Source of the DNA: Nymphaea colorata
Lineage: Eukaryota; Streptophyta; Magnoliopsida; Nymphaeales; Nymphaeaceae
Length of the DNA: 64,000 nt
Direction: 5' to 3'
Assembly: GCF_008831285.2 (NCBI RefSeq)
Contig: NC_045140.1
Location: 9,484,505-9,548,504 of the forward strand
Shown here: in pieces, positions 46,446 through 58,005 of the stretch
Numbering within the stretch: the first letter of the stretch is position 1
Layout of the letters: each line of letters begins with the position of its first letter
Notes under the pieces: model-generated
What the model saw: the letters and a program-made list of their open reading frames with translations, nothing else
Database searches by the model: none
What the model was told of the DNA's origin: nothing
Program-made: the position numbers and the translations under genes

Positions 46446-46690
46446 GTAAAGTTGCTATAATGACCATGGCCTTTTTCATGGCTAATTATGGCAACAGGAA
46501 AAACCATGACTAGTGGTTTAGATAAACTGTGGCTAGTGGATGCAACAACCTTAATCAAAATCATGGAAAAAGGTAACTATCCAAAAGGGCTAAAAAAGAA
46601 CACGGGTAAAAAAAAATACTTTAAGCCTTGGTTGTTGGGTCTTTTGGCCACAATGTTGACTAGTGCTTATAGGCCTTTTTTGTTGCAGTG
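46445..46690. mobile_element. CACTA transposon terminus (second element)
   Basis: It ends TTGTTGCAGTG at 46690 (complement CACTGCAACAAAAAAGG), next to a 250-bp run of CATGGCT / GTGGCTAG / CCATGA-like motifs similar to the subterminal arrays of the CACTA at 18908-22306. The other end is not found, and the left side meets a microsatellite. The + frame 46488-46703 is an artefact of the repeats. Confidence 0.65.
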
Positions 46691-48264
46691 TCTACATATA
46701 TGAAGACAAAATGAGATTATGGAATCTTTATTTGATAAACAATGACATATCATCTTTATTCCATCTTTATTTGCATCTTTATCAATGTTCCAGGAAGTTC
46801 GATTGAAGCTTTTCAAATAATGGATGACTAGCTTGTTTTAATTCATGTATACTTTTTTTAATACAAGTATGCTTAAGGTGATCTTTCTCTCAAAGATATA
46901 GGTTTATGCATATAAGTTGTTTTATTTACTAACATCGGGTTGTTTATGTCCTAAACGCTTTGTAATAGTAATAGAAATGACAATTTTGATGGTTGTAGGC
47001 TTGACAACTGGATTGAAATATTTAGAATAATTGATTCCCTCCTACTGGCTATACCCCTTGGCAACTAATTTGCTTTATATCTAGCTATAGAACTGGCAAG
47101 ATTTTGCTTCATTTTTAAAACTCATTTACACTTTGCAATATTGTTGAATTTCTATTAAAGGACAAAGTCTCGTGTCATTTTTGTGAAGAGCCTTAAATTC
47201 CTCCTCCATGACATTAACCTACTTTGGGTTAGTTAAAGCTTTCATGTTGTCCTTTAGCTTTGCATCTTCATGAGTCACCTACATAAAAAACCTTGGAATT
47301 CAAGTTGGATACATAGATCTTGTGATCATGGCAAGAATATGAATTGGCCACTCTATAGGAATATAAATCACCAAATGTAGGCCAAATGTGAAACTTTCTT
47401 CCAAAGTACAGTCAAAAGCACTGGGCATGCCTTGATGATAACCCGGTGGTATATCTTGCAGTGAAGGTGTGTTTGACATTCTGTTGTTTATTTACATTGC
47501 CTTTGGATATCTCTATCCAATTATATGAGAGCTAACCGAATGATTTGGCAACCAAGTACCAATAGAAGACATGTTAGTTTTAGGTTGCAATTCTAGCTGA
47601 CGTGAATCAAAAAAGTGTTTCCAGTTTATTCATCTCATCCCTTATTCTTAACATAGGGGGACAATATTTCCATGAAATAAGAAACTGTCTTCATTAAATA
47701 CAACATGCCTTGACGTATGCACTTTTCATATGACAAAATCATAACATAGATGGCCTTTATATCGGATCCTATAACCAAGGAACACACATGGCTAATATTT
47801 AGGTCCTTCTTATTGTGCCCGTAGAGAGCAAAGGATCGCATGCACAGCAAAAAATGTGAAAATAGTTCATAATAAGGAATGTATTTTAGGAGAGTATAGT
47901 GAGAAGATCTCTAAGCAGGGTTTTATGTCGCATTCTATTGATAAAATGAACAACAATACACAATGAATCAACCAAGAAATGCAGTTGTAGACCAAATTAA
48001 ATTAACATGGACATGCATGTTTCAACCTCATGATGATGGTTTCTTCCACTTCCTCATTTTGTTGAGGTGTGCGACAAAAAGAAAATAATCATTTATTTCC
48101 ATGGTTGCCAAGAAACTTAGAAAATGATGCAACAACAAATTCACCACCATTGTCACATGGATGGATTTCCAGCCTATTTCTTGATAATCCTTTTAAACAA
48201 TTGAAAAAATGATTAGTATCAGGTTTTAATTTAAAATGAAATGTCCATATGAAAAACATGAAAG

Positions 48265-48540
48265 TCATCCACTAACAATAATTACAAAACATCTGTCCCT
48301 CCATTCATATGATGTAGGACCACATTGATCATCATGTATGATTTCAAGTGGTAAAAAAATGCACTTCAACTTTATTAAAGGACAACTGACCAACAACACA
48401 ACTATAGCAAAACAGGAAATCACTAGAATCAATAGGAATAATTTACTGTATTTCAAAATTGCTAAAATCAAAATATTGCAATGACCAGGATGCCTATGCC
48501 AGAGAATGGCATCTCTTTTATTTCTTCCTTGAGTGACCAA
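48265..48540 (-). pseudogene. Copia integrase N-terminal remnant
   Basis: A minus-strand frame of 91 codons holds the LWHRHPGH zinc-binding block and EIIHDDQCGPTS, equivalent to the copia L(I/V)HSDVWGP core start. The zinc cysteines are out of frame. Confidence 0.85.
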
Positions 48541-49920
48541 AATTATTGGCTAGCTAGTCAACTTCCATTTGGGCTCCTAGATGTGCCATTGATCCACTGG
48601 CATAGCCCATCATTAGTTTGGCCTTGAAGAAGTGTTCTTCCATTCTACATACTATAAACTAAAACCTTAGAGGGATGAAATTCAAAATAACAATTGTTCT
48701 CTGCCATAAACTTAGTAATAGGCAATAATCACTTCTTAGTAAGAGGCACATATAAGACATTCTTTAGCAAAAATGAGAGGTTGTGACCTTTAAGAAGCAC
48801 ATTACTTGTGCCATGAATAGGTAGATTAGCATCATTTCCAAAGTCACCTAATCTGATCTATTATATTCATTTGGCGTCATTCCCATAAAATCATTTCCAA
48901 CCATGGATACCATGTTGCATCTTTGATAGTCGATCAAGTCCACACCACAAAAGCCTTGGGTATATCATAGTAATCCCCTTTATGGATTGTGAAGGTAGTT
49001 GATTGTTCTTATTGTTATCACCGGTCTGAGTTTCAGGCACATACATCCAATTTTGTTACCATAAGGGTGATTTGCTTCAAACATAGTTAATTCCAATTAC
49101 TACTATTATAAGATCAACCGTTGCTTCAACTTCAGTTATTATTCAACCGACCATGACCACATTGAAACACAAAAGATGTGATATTATTTTGAAAGACATT
49201 ACTTTCAGCAAGTTTAACAAACAAATCAACACTTTTCTTTTGATTAAGAGCAGTCATAGTGGTGAGAACATTTTCATATGTCAAAGGCAAGCCATTCAAA
49301 TTAAATAAACTAATTTTTCATATTTAACATCCTCATTAACAACACTTATGAGTTGGTAAGGAACTTTACCTATGTTAGGAAAACCACTATGGACCGTGAG
49401 CCTGCCTTGAAGTTTTGAAGGTCTCATTTGAGATGAAGAAGAGACAAGTGTGAGGAGGAGGCAAAAGATTTATCCAAAGCTAACTAGATGTCCTTTGTTG
49501 ATGACTTGCACATGATTCTACTAAGTATAGGTTCCATCACTAAGGGTTTTATGCAGCTGAGAAGCAGTTGATTGGCTCTCTTCCATGTTAGAAATTCAGG
49601 ATTAGAGACCCGATTTCCGTCGACCTCTGTAATTTTAATAGAATGCATAGGGAAGACACATCGACATACTTAAGTATGAAACATGACAAGTTCAATTTGT
49701 CTCATCACAACATATAGTTTGTATGGTCAAGTCTAAAGGAGACCAAGGGGGCCATGACATTCCACTAAGTCCAGGAGTAGAAAACAATGATGGTGGTGTG
49801 AGCATGGATGATGAGGATGCCATGGTGACCCCAATGAGCCAATATCAAACAAGAGAGAACAGCCAAGATCGACAACAACAAGAAACCACCACAAGAGCAC
49901 AATATGAAGGCCCTCAAACA

Positions 49921-49939
49921 ATCAATGCTTTGATACCAT
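49921..49939 (-). other. Primer-binding site of copia element 2
   Basis: The minus strand reads TGGTATCAAAGCATTGAT directly after the LTR end CGTTTTCA. Confidence 0.75.
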
Positions 49940-49940
49940 G

Positions 49941-50144
49941 AAAACGTGGTAGAGCAAAATTGAGGATCACACAAAATACACAAAGAAGACAAGATTATAG
50001 AGGTTTAGCTTGTTAGGCTTACATTCTTCTCCTCACTCTCTCAACCAACAGTATGATGAAGAGTTCCTTCAAATTTTATTAAGTTGGATATATCATCTCC
50101 AAAAATTGTGGATCTTGACTTAGAATAGATTTGTTGGACTAACA
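49941..50144 (-). repeat. 5' LTR of copia element 2 (about 204 bp)
   Basis: On the minus strand it starts TGTTAGTCCAAC at 50144 and ends CCACGTTTTCA at 49941. No partner LTR was found to the left. Confidence 0.6.
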
Positions 50145-50805
50145 TTTTCATCAGGATTTATTTCCGATTTTATCTTATACATCTTGATCATTATTGTCAC
50201 TCAGCTAGTCACTATCTTCTTTCCTTGTCAAGATTTGTTTTCTTGATTCACAATTCAGATGATTTATCAAATAGAATTGAGGTGAGAAATTCGTAAAGAG
50301 GAAGGAGGGAGAAAGAAAGGAGTTTCCTAATTAACCAATGCTACCCATATTGATTAATTTTTTTCCTATTTACTTTAATACATTTATCCTTACAAATATA
50401 ATATTTTAAAAATCTGAACTCTCTTGGATTGATCCAGATCAGCCTATTCACTTTATATTGGTAGAATTGGTTAGCATCACTTCCCACTAGTTGCCATCAA
50501 ATGCCAGAATTTCAAATATGTCAATCAGATCATATAAAAAGGCATCCAAATGTACATAGTTAATGGCTAAAGTGTTGGGTGTCTTTCTACAAATAGACCT
50601 AGAGAATGTTTTCTAGGTTTTCATTTTCAGTGCTATAATTGTTTCAATCAGGATCCAATCTGAACCGAAAATAGAAATTCAGTTCTTTTAAGGAAATGCA
50701 ACATTTGGAAATATAGAGAGCTCCATTTATCTAGCTGCTAGGTGTCAGACCCAAGGTGCCTTCGGTTAAAAAACTATTCAACTCCAGCTTGTCTAATCTG
50801 TTATG
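50145..50805. other. Spacer between two copia elements, no gene seen
   Basis: AT-rich. It ends at the TCTAT target duplication (50806-50810) of copia element 3. Confidence 0.6.
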
Positions 50806-50810
50806 TCTAT

Positions 50811-51141
50811 TGTTAAAAATGGAAAGCAGGCCACATTATATGTTGAGATGCTAATCCTTTCTCGACAATGGTCATCCCCTAGATGTATAGTCACTTTCCT
50901 TGGAACAAGAGGTTACCACAGAAAAGTTTACAATCTTCTCTTCTTATCATTTTTATCATTTGTACCATTTGTAACCCTCTTAAGAGTTTATATTTTGAGA
51001 CACAAGACTTTGATTGATTATGTTGTAACAAAATTGATGGAGTGAAGAATAATAAAATCAGTGTGTACCTTTCTCATGGATGTAAGCCCCCATGGGTACA
51101 TTAAACCTATGTGCATTACTACCTCTTATTTACTTTATCCA
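50811..51141 (+). repeat. 5' LTR of copia element 3
   Basis: Starts TGTTAAAAATGG and ends TTTATCCA. About three-quarters identical to the 3' LTR by eye. Confidence 0.9.
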
Positions 51142-51157
51142 TGGTATTAGAGCACAG
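51142..51157 (+). other. Primer-binding site of copia element 3
   Basis: TGGTATTAGAGCACAG immediately follows the LTR, a near match to the Met-tRNA site. Confidence 0.85.
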
Positions 51158-52449
51158 TACTTTCTCCTACTAATGTTATATTTTATGGTATGATGACTCA
51201 AGGGGTGATTGGTAAGGGCTATATGGAAGGAGGTGATAGATGGTGCCATAGGTTTGGCCATCTATAATCTAGAACTCTGAAATTTCTGCTTCCTGTTTAG
51301 ATTTTAATTGTGATGGGTTTGATAAATGCCAATATGCTTGATTTTCTAGACTTTCTTTTTCAATCTCTAATAATATTTCATTGGCTCCTTTTGACTTGAT
51401 TCACCTGTGGAATCCAAATCCAATCTTTAGTATTATGTATTGTTTATTGATAATTACTATAAAACAATTTAGCTTTATTTTTTGAAATTTGGAAGTGAGG
51501 TTTTAGAAAAGTTTGAAATATTTTGCAAAATGGTTGAAAATAGATTTAATAAAAAAGGTCAAATGTTTGCATTCAGACAATGGCAGTGTCTAATAATAAT
51601 GCTTTTAAAGAATTTGTGTGTGTGGATGGAAGTGACCATCAATTTACCTATGTTGACACACCCCAACAAAATGGTGTGACAGAATGGTAAAATTCACATT
51701 TGTTAGATGAAACCAAGGCTTCAATATTCCAAATGAATGTCTCTAAAATTGTTTTGAATGAAGCTGTTTCTAGTGCAAGTAAGCTTCTTGGTAGTCTTGC
51801 TCCTTCGGAAAAATTAACTGGCCATTTAGCTAAAGCATATCACATTTGTATCTTTGGTTGTGTTGCTTATGGTTGGGTGACTATCGAGATAAATTTAATC
51901 ATCGGATCATAAATTTATGTTTATAGGCTATAGTAATGGGTAGAAAGGTTATAGATCATAATGTTGAGACTGACAAATTTATTTTTTCTCATGATGTAAG
52001 ATTCATTGAAGATGAAACATACGTTAAATGTCATTGGATGACCCCCAACAATCATCGGATGGGGGAGCTTGTTTTACCAATGTTAAGTGGGTATGACAAT
52101 CAACCACAGATGTCAGTCCAAAAAGATAGTAAAATTCAAGGAACAAATGAAAATCAAAATTCTAATCCTAAACAAAGTGGAGATAATGGTGTTGTTGATC
52201 CTAGTTCAAATGAAGATGACATCCTACGAGCTGAGAACAGGTCACACAATGAAATCAAAAGCAACATAGAAGGTCTGGAATGTCACCTTAGACTCTTAAG
52301 TACCTGCAACACTGTGTCACATATTCAACCATAGCTCATTCCATTGAAAATCAGGTCAATTATGATAGAATCTCTCTTCATCATAAAGCATTGGTTACTC
52401 GTGTTTCTGCCAATCATAAGCATGAGTCATACCACGAAGCAGAGCAGTT

Positions 52450-53800
52450 ACCAGAATAGAGGTCAGAAATGAGAGAAGAGCTTGATGCTCTTAAGAAAAA
52501 TTATACCTGGACTATGGTTCCTCTCCTAAAGGATCATGAAACTGATGGATGTAAATGGAACTATAATCAAGTATAACAGCAACAGGTCCATAGAGAGGTC
52601 TCAAGTTAGACTGGCGGCCAAAGGTTACTTTTGGGCTCATGGAATAGATTATAGTGAAACATTTGCACTCGACGAACACCTTCAGAATTTTTTTTTTGTA
52701 GCCTGCAATAAAAGGACATATACCAATTGGATGTGAAGAATAACTTCTTGCAGAGAGAGCATGTTGAGGAGATATATATGAAATTACCATAGGCATATGA
52801 TGAAGGTAAAAGATTGGTTTATAAACTGAAAAAGACAATTTATGGTTTAAAAAGATTTCTTGGAGCCTACTAGGCAAAATTAAGTGGATCCCTTGCAATT
52901 AGTCTTATAAGAGGTGCTCATTTTGATAATTCTTTATTTGTCAAAAGAAATGGAAGTCAACATACCGCTATGCTTGTCTACCTTGATGATATTTTTATCA
53001 TAGGGAATAGTGAAGTGAAAATTTCAAGCCTTCAAAATTTTCTTTACAATATGTTTGATATTAAGGATTTAGGAAGGTTGAAGTACTTCCTTAGAATTGA
53101 AATAGCACACTCTTACAAAGGGATCTTCATGTCCCTGCATAAGTATGCTCTTGACATTCTCAAAGAAAGAGGGAAAACTGGAACTCAACTTGCAGCCGCT
53201 CCCATAGACTCTAAGCCATCTCAAGATAGTAACAATAATGACCTTCAGCTGGACAAACAAAGATTCCCGAGAATGGTTAGTCAGCTTTTTTATTTGACTG
53301 TAACTTGCCCTGGCGTTACTCATACTATTGGTTTGTTAGTCGCCACACGCAGGACCTTAGATACTCACATATGAAACTTATTGACAGGATTTTGAGATAT
53401 ATCAAGAAATCACCAGCTCGAGTTCTAGGGTTCAAGAGAAATTATCACACCTAAGTTATTGGATACACAGATGCTGACTGGATAAGTGACTTCAAGATCG
53501 AAAATCTACAACTGGATGTTTTGTTTTGATCTCAGATACCTCAGTGGCATGAAAAAGCAAAAAGCAAACGTCGTAGCCAGATCTAATTCAGAACATGAGT
53601 ATAAAGTTAAGACAGTTGGAGCCAGCAAACTCTTCTGGGTGACGTGCCCTTTAATTGAAATGGCTTCTAAGGTCCAACTGACTGTGAGATTACACTGTGA
53701 CAATAAAGTTGTTGTTCACATCGCAGCGAAGTCCATTTTTCATGAAGGAACCGAGCACATCGAAATTGACTGGCACTATGTTCACAAAAAATTATGTTAG
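52450..53800 (+). pseudogene. Copia reverse transcriptase and RNase H remnant
   Basis: The best-preserved frame is 52970-53374 (134 codons) with MLVYLDDIFIIG, FDIKDLGRLKYFLRIEI and ALDILKERG in the order of the copia palm and thumb. The next frame, 53486-53800, carries the RNase H end. The upstream fingers are spread over two frames. Confidence 0.92.
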
Positions 53801-54015
53801 AGGGATCAAGGCACCTTAGCCAAATAGCTCAGAGCAAGATGTAGCCGATAGATTTTACTAAACGGGTTACAAACTATCGAGTTGAGCACCATGCCCTAAA
53901 TACCACAGCACGGATGGTTTTACGAAACGGTTACAAGGTAGCAACTTGACTTCGTTCTTAACAAGTGGCCGCGCTTAGATATAGCTTAGATATATATGCC
54001 CCACTTGAGGGCGAC

Positions 54016-54367
54016 AGTTAAAAATGGAAAGTAAGTCACGTGACACACTAAGATGGAAACTCTTCAATCCACAACGGTCATCTCTCTAGCCATATATTGG
54101 TCACTTTCCATGGAAGGAGAGGTTCCTGCTGGAAAGTTTCCAATTTGCTCTTCTTGCCCTTTTTAATTTTTGTTATTTGTACCGTGCTGCAAGGCTCTTA
54201 AGTGTATATATTTTAAGAGGCGAGATTTTAATTGATTATGCTGTAGGAAAACTGATTGAGAGAATAATACAAATCAGTGAGTCCCATTCTCGTTGATGTA
54301 GGCCGTCCATTGCCGGCCCATATTAGACCAGTATGCATTACCTTTCTCATCTTCATTACTTTCTTCA
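54016..54367 (+). repeat. 3' LTR of copia element 3
   Basis: Starts (A)GTTAAAAATGG with the first T changed to A, preceded by the purine-rich tract TTGAGGGCGA. Ends TTTCTTCA, followed by TCTAT. Confidence 0.9.
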
Positions 54368-54372
54368 TCTAT

Positions 54373-57120
54373 CAATAATAAAATGCACAGAGAGCGGTAC
54401 TGGTTTTCAACAAAATTCTTTTAGTTGATTTGCTCCGAAACTGTATGAAAGGTTGGCCTCGAGCCGTGAGAAAAAGCTACTAAGTAGCTAGGCACTAGAC
54501 CATCCATTCTACTTCACCTTTCGCCAGCTTGAAAATGCGAAACTAATCGACCCTCTGTTCACGCTTTTCTGATCATCGATCAGGTACCCACATGAAAGAT
54601 GCCATTCTATGGAGGCATATCACGTTTGAGACATCTCATCATGATCAGTTCACAGAAAGAGGCTAGCGGTCACGAAGGAAAAGGCAGAAAATAAAGGCAT
54701 TAGTATTAAATACAAAGAAGCTCGGATTTCTTCCAGATCCACAAATTGCAACTTTCAAAGTCTTTTTACTCCTGAAAAGGCTTGGCCACATACTAAAACT
54801 TCAAGGTCCCACTCCATTGTCGACAGCGCATGTTCATGTGGGAGCACGATAGAAACTTGAGAATTAAAGAATAGCTATTACGGTAGAAGCTTGGTGCTGA
54901 GTGTCCCATAATCGTCAGACACTTCCACTATCAATGTCTTCGCCGTTGCGATCGTCAAACTTGTCGCATTCATGCGGGGTCATCCATAAGTGAACATGAT
55001 CTCAAAGTTGAATTACACTAATTGAAGTCTAAACAATATTGAATGCAACGGTACTACTGCATGTTACTATTAGAACTATAAATAGACTCCATAGCGATGT
55101 AGATTTTGCAATATTACAGATGCATGGGGAGCCAATATATAATTTATTCATGCTTATGAAGAAAACATGTGAACATTATATTGACAGAAAGTAGATGCAG
55201 TGTGAAATAAAGATCAGGCAACTGATCTACAACAACTGATCAATACTCATCGAGATGGAGCAGCTGAGAGGTCATTGGGTTGTAGATGTCGCACTTTTCT
55301 TCGCATTTATATAAATTTACTATGGGCATATGATGACACTAAAGATTTTTTCTTTTCGTGAAAAATATTCTAGATACATGGCAAGGCCTTTCTTTTTTTT
55401 TTTTGCTATGTACATGGGTCACTTGTGTCTATTTAATCTGATCCCTGAATTGCCGTTTGGGCATCCTGAACCTGTTTGGCCAATAAAATTTCTCTGATGT
55501 CCTAATTCTTAGATGAAGCAGCTTACATCAGGTGGCATCCTATCCCATTGGCTACAGAAATATATTCTTCAATGGCATAAGGGCCTTCTCTCGCCACTGA
55601 AGACGACATTTCCCTCCAATAATGGAAGTTCTGCAAAAATAATCTTAAGAAATGCCTTACTATACTGTAAAGTTGCCTGAATGACATTGAACTGATTGCG
55701 AGACTATCTCAGTAGCAGTTTAAGTTCCTGAGAGGTGTCGAAGACAAGTGAAATTTGGCTTCTCCAATACCAAATTAAAAGCGATTCAATTTTTTTTTTT
55801 TATCCCAGTTATAATAAAAATCCACACAATAACATACTTGGTTTGCCAATCCTGCCTTCTTAATTTATCCAAATAATTTTCTTTGTAAAAATTGTTCAAT
55901 TTGGTAATTAATTTCACATTGCTGCAAGTTAGAAATTTCTGTTCACCAAGTTAGTTCCTTTCAAGCCCTTCAATTAATACAGATATCAAACACTTTTTAG
56001 ATAGGCAACCCGCAACTGCATCCTAGCGACAGTAAAACCCCTAAGATGCATGAACTATATGAAGGTAGTACACATATTCATGGCCCACCTGTTCTACTGT
56101 CACAATCGTTGATTGGTAGCTATATATTGAGACGGAGGTGCACATGCAAAGCTGGACCCCTTAACAGTATACAAGTTTGGCACATTCTCCAATACCAACA
56201 TGAGAAAATTTAAAATTATTGAAGAATCCACAATGATAAGCTACGCGACACCTATCTATGTGCGACTCATTTATCATGCTCCCTCATGCATTAAGCTCCC
56301 CTCGATGGCGTAGCAACTGATGTACTGTTGTTTTAGCCGCGGGGATGGGGGTGGTCGCGGGTAGGGTGGGGTGTGGTGGGAGGGTTGAAGGGGAGCAGGT
56401 TGGTGTTCAGAATAATGACGCCTTCTGGCCTAGGCTCTTACTGCACAATGAAGCAAGTTTTTTAATGCCCTGTCACAGTTCCGGTTGCTCTCTTAAGATG
56501 TCACAGTTTCATTTCTACACCTTAATTTCTACAACTAAAAAAATAGTACATATATGTGTATAATTGTCATCTACACAAGTGAATTTCTGCTTATCTTTTC
56601 ATCCAATTTTCAAGAAGAGAGAGAGAGAGAGATAGAGAAGTTAAAACTTTGAACTGAAGTTGTCAGCTATCATGTAAATACATATACAGCACAGTGTATG
56701 CGTGCGTGTGCATGTAGCAGCTCTCCTGCCAAGCTCCAGTCATCATTTTCTGGACGTTCAATTGAATAAACTAAATGCGAAGGTTTATAGATCATCATCA
56801 GAGAAAATAAGTTATGCTTAAGTGGTTTCCCAAATGCTGTTGATTAATCTCTGTAAATTTTACATACATCAGATAAATCTCCTGCAAATTTCTATATTCC
56901 AGCAGGAGACAGCAGGGCGCCCTTGACATATGAAGAGAACAAGCGGCCTCTTAGAGTCCCGTCTGCACTCGTTCTTGCTGACACACTCGTTCATCTCCCC
57001 CTTCACAAATCCTGACTGAGATGCTTGCTCTTGGCAAACTGATACAAGGAAAAAAGAGAAGGAAATAAAAGTGCCATATTCTCTTCACTATCCCTATCCA
57101 AAGAGAAGCCGCCCAAAGAA
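54373..57120. other. Intergenic, upstream of SOFL gene 2
   Basis: No convincing coding frame. The 72-codon frame at 56345 is G-rich and featureless. A (GA)n run lies near 56616-56632. Confidence 0.55.
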
Positions 57121-57156
57121 ACCTGCAGATTGGATTCTTGGGGGTCCCCTTTTTTC

Positions 57157-57216
57157 TATTTAAGCACATCTCTCTCTCTCTCTCTTTCTCTCTCACTCTC
57201 TCTCTCTATCTCCTCC
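57157..57216 (+). promoter_or_regulatory. Promoter and CT-rich leader of SOFL gene 2
   Basis: A TATA-like CTATTTAAG at 57157-57165 is followed by a (CT)n tract at 57169-57216, a common plant leader type. It lies about 90 bp before the start codon at 57257, and no ATG intervenes after 57166. Confidence 0.5.
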
Positions 57217-57256
57217 CCCCTCCCTCCACCCCCCCCCTCTTTTCTTTTCCACCCTT

Positions 57257-58005
57257 ATGGACCCTTCTTCCCCACATGAAGAAAGTGGTCATGAAGAGTC
57301 TGGATGGACTAGCATCTTGTGTGACTCCCTACGCTTCTGCCGGGATCGTGTCAATAACAGCAGTAACAATGACGATTTTGATGATGATAATGATGATGGC
57401 GGAGGTGGTATTGGAAGTGATGGTAACTATGATGTCGACGATGAAGATGACGTCTCTTTGGTTAGTGATGCTTCTAGCGGCGGATACAAAAATTGGCAGG
57501 ATTCAAGGTCAGAAGATGAGTATGGTGGTGGGATAAGCGGCCAGGATCATCCTGCCAATGAAGACGACAAACATGATAATGAGTGCTACGACTCCTGCAG
57601 CAATGATGGTGAAGGGCAAACAACTACTCTCCATGGGGCAGAGAGTGATAATGGCTCTGCGTGTGGACTGATGAGAAGGGCAGTGCAGCAAGCTGATAGC
57701 GGAGGAGATTCAAAAGTCGGAGTTCAATCAGATTCCTCTGCAATTTCATTGGGACGCAGATCCATCAAGGTAATTCTACTCTGTCCTTGTGTTTGATTGC
57801 ATTATATTTCATCCACACCTAGTTCAATGTTTAGCACATAGATGCGTGCCCATATATTACATAAATTAACAATGAGAGAGAGCGAGAGATAATTGTCTTC
57901 TTCTTCTTTCTCTTGCTATTTCCATGGAACTTGGGAAGGGGGAGTTGCTGAATTGACATGGCTTTGTTTCCTTTTAATTACGTTTTTTGGCAGCGAGATT
58001 GGTGA
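57257..58005 (+). CDS. SOFL: SOB FIVE-LIKE (SOFL) family protein, gene 2
   Basis: Exon 1 is 57257-57769 (171 codons), a phase-0 intron is 57770-57993 (GTAATT...TTTTTTGGCAG), and exon 2 is 57994-58005 (Arg-Asp-Trp-stop), giving 174 residues. Box A lies near residues 14-24 (ESGWTSILCDSL) and a canonical box B near 67-76 (SLVSDASSGG), both diagnostic of SOFL proteins. Between and after them is a very acidic Asp/Asn/Gly-rich low-complexity chain, probably disordered. There is no signal peptide or membrane helix. Arabidopsis members are reported to act in cytokinin-related growth control; that role is inferred here. The same exon layout and SGWTSILC core as the gene at 9041 show they are paralogues. 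Reading through the intron would add eight codons to a stop at 57794. Confidence 0.9.

Larger units (their letters stand above)
46700..50144 (-). mobile_element. Ty1/copia element 2 (-), decayed and truncated
   Basis: On the minus strand from right to left: LTR (49941-50144), primer-binding site (49921-49939), gag start near 49585, gag body with stops, integrase (48265-48540: AILWHRHPGH and LEIIHDDQCGP), integrase C-terminal region (47635-47850), and the N-terminal part of reverse transcriptase (about 46860-47280, ending near NPVVKPTTIKIV). The catalytic part, RNase H and 3' LTR are missing; the element is cut near the CACTA end at 46690. Confidence 0.85.
50811..54367 (+). mobile_element. Ty1/copia element 3, both LTRs and target duplication, gag lost
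   Basis: 5' LTR 50811-51141, 3' LTR 54016-54367, and a perfect 5-bp duplication TCTAT at 50806-50810 and 54368-54372. The interior is only about 2.9 kb. It opens with a primer-binding site and goes almost at once into integrase core (from about 51380), with gag and protease gone. Integrase C-terminal part: 51600-52080 (TYVDTPQQNGVTEW). Reverse transcriptase: 52450-53380 (catalytic YLDDIFIIG near 52980). RNase H: 53460-53800 (TDADW out of frame near 53468; KSIFHEGTEHIEID). Stops and frameshifts are present, so it cannot move by itself. Confidence 0.93.

Noticed and set aside
46488-46703. 71-codon + ORF
   Set aside because: Lies across the CACTA subterminal repeat array; the frame is an artefact.
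49723-49941. 72-codon + ORF rich in Gln/Asp
   Set aside because: Antisense to the start of copia element 2 and overlapping its primer-binding site.
57138-57536. 132-codon + ORF overlapping SOFL gene 2
   Set aside because: Out-of-frame shadow of the SOFL exon with hydrophobic Met/Val runs produced by GATGAT codons.
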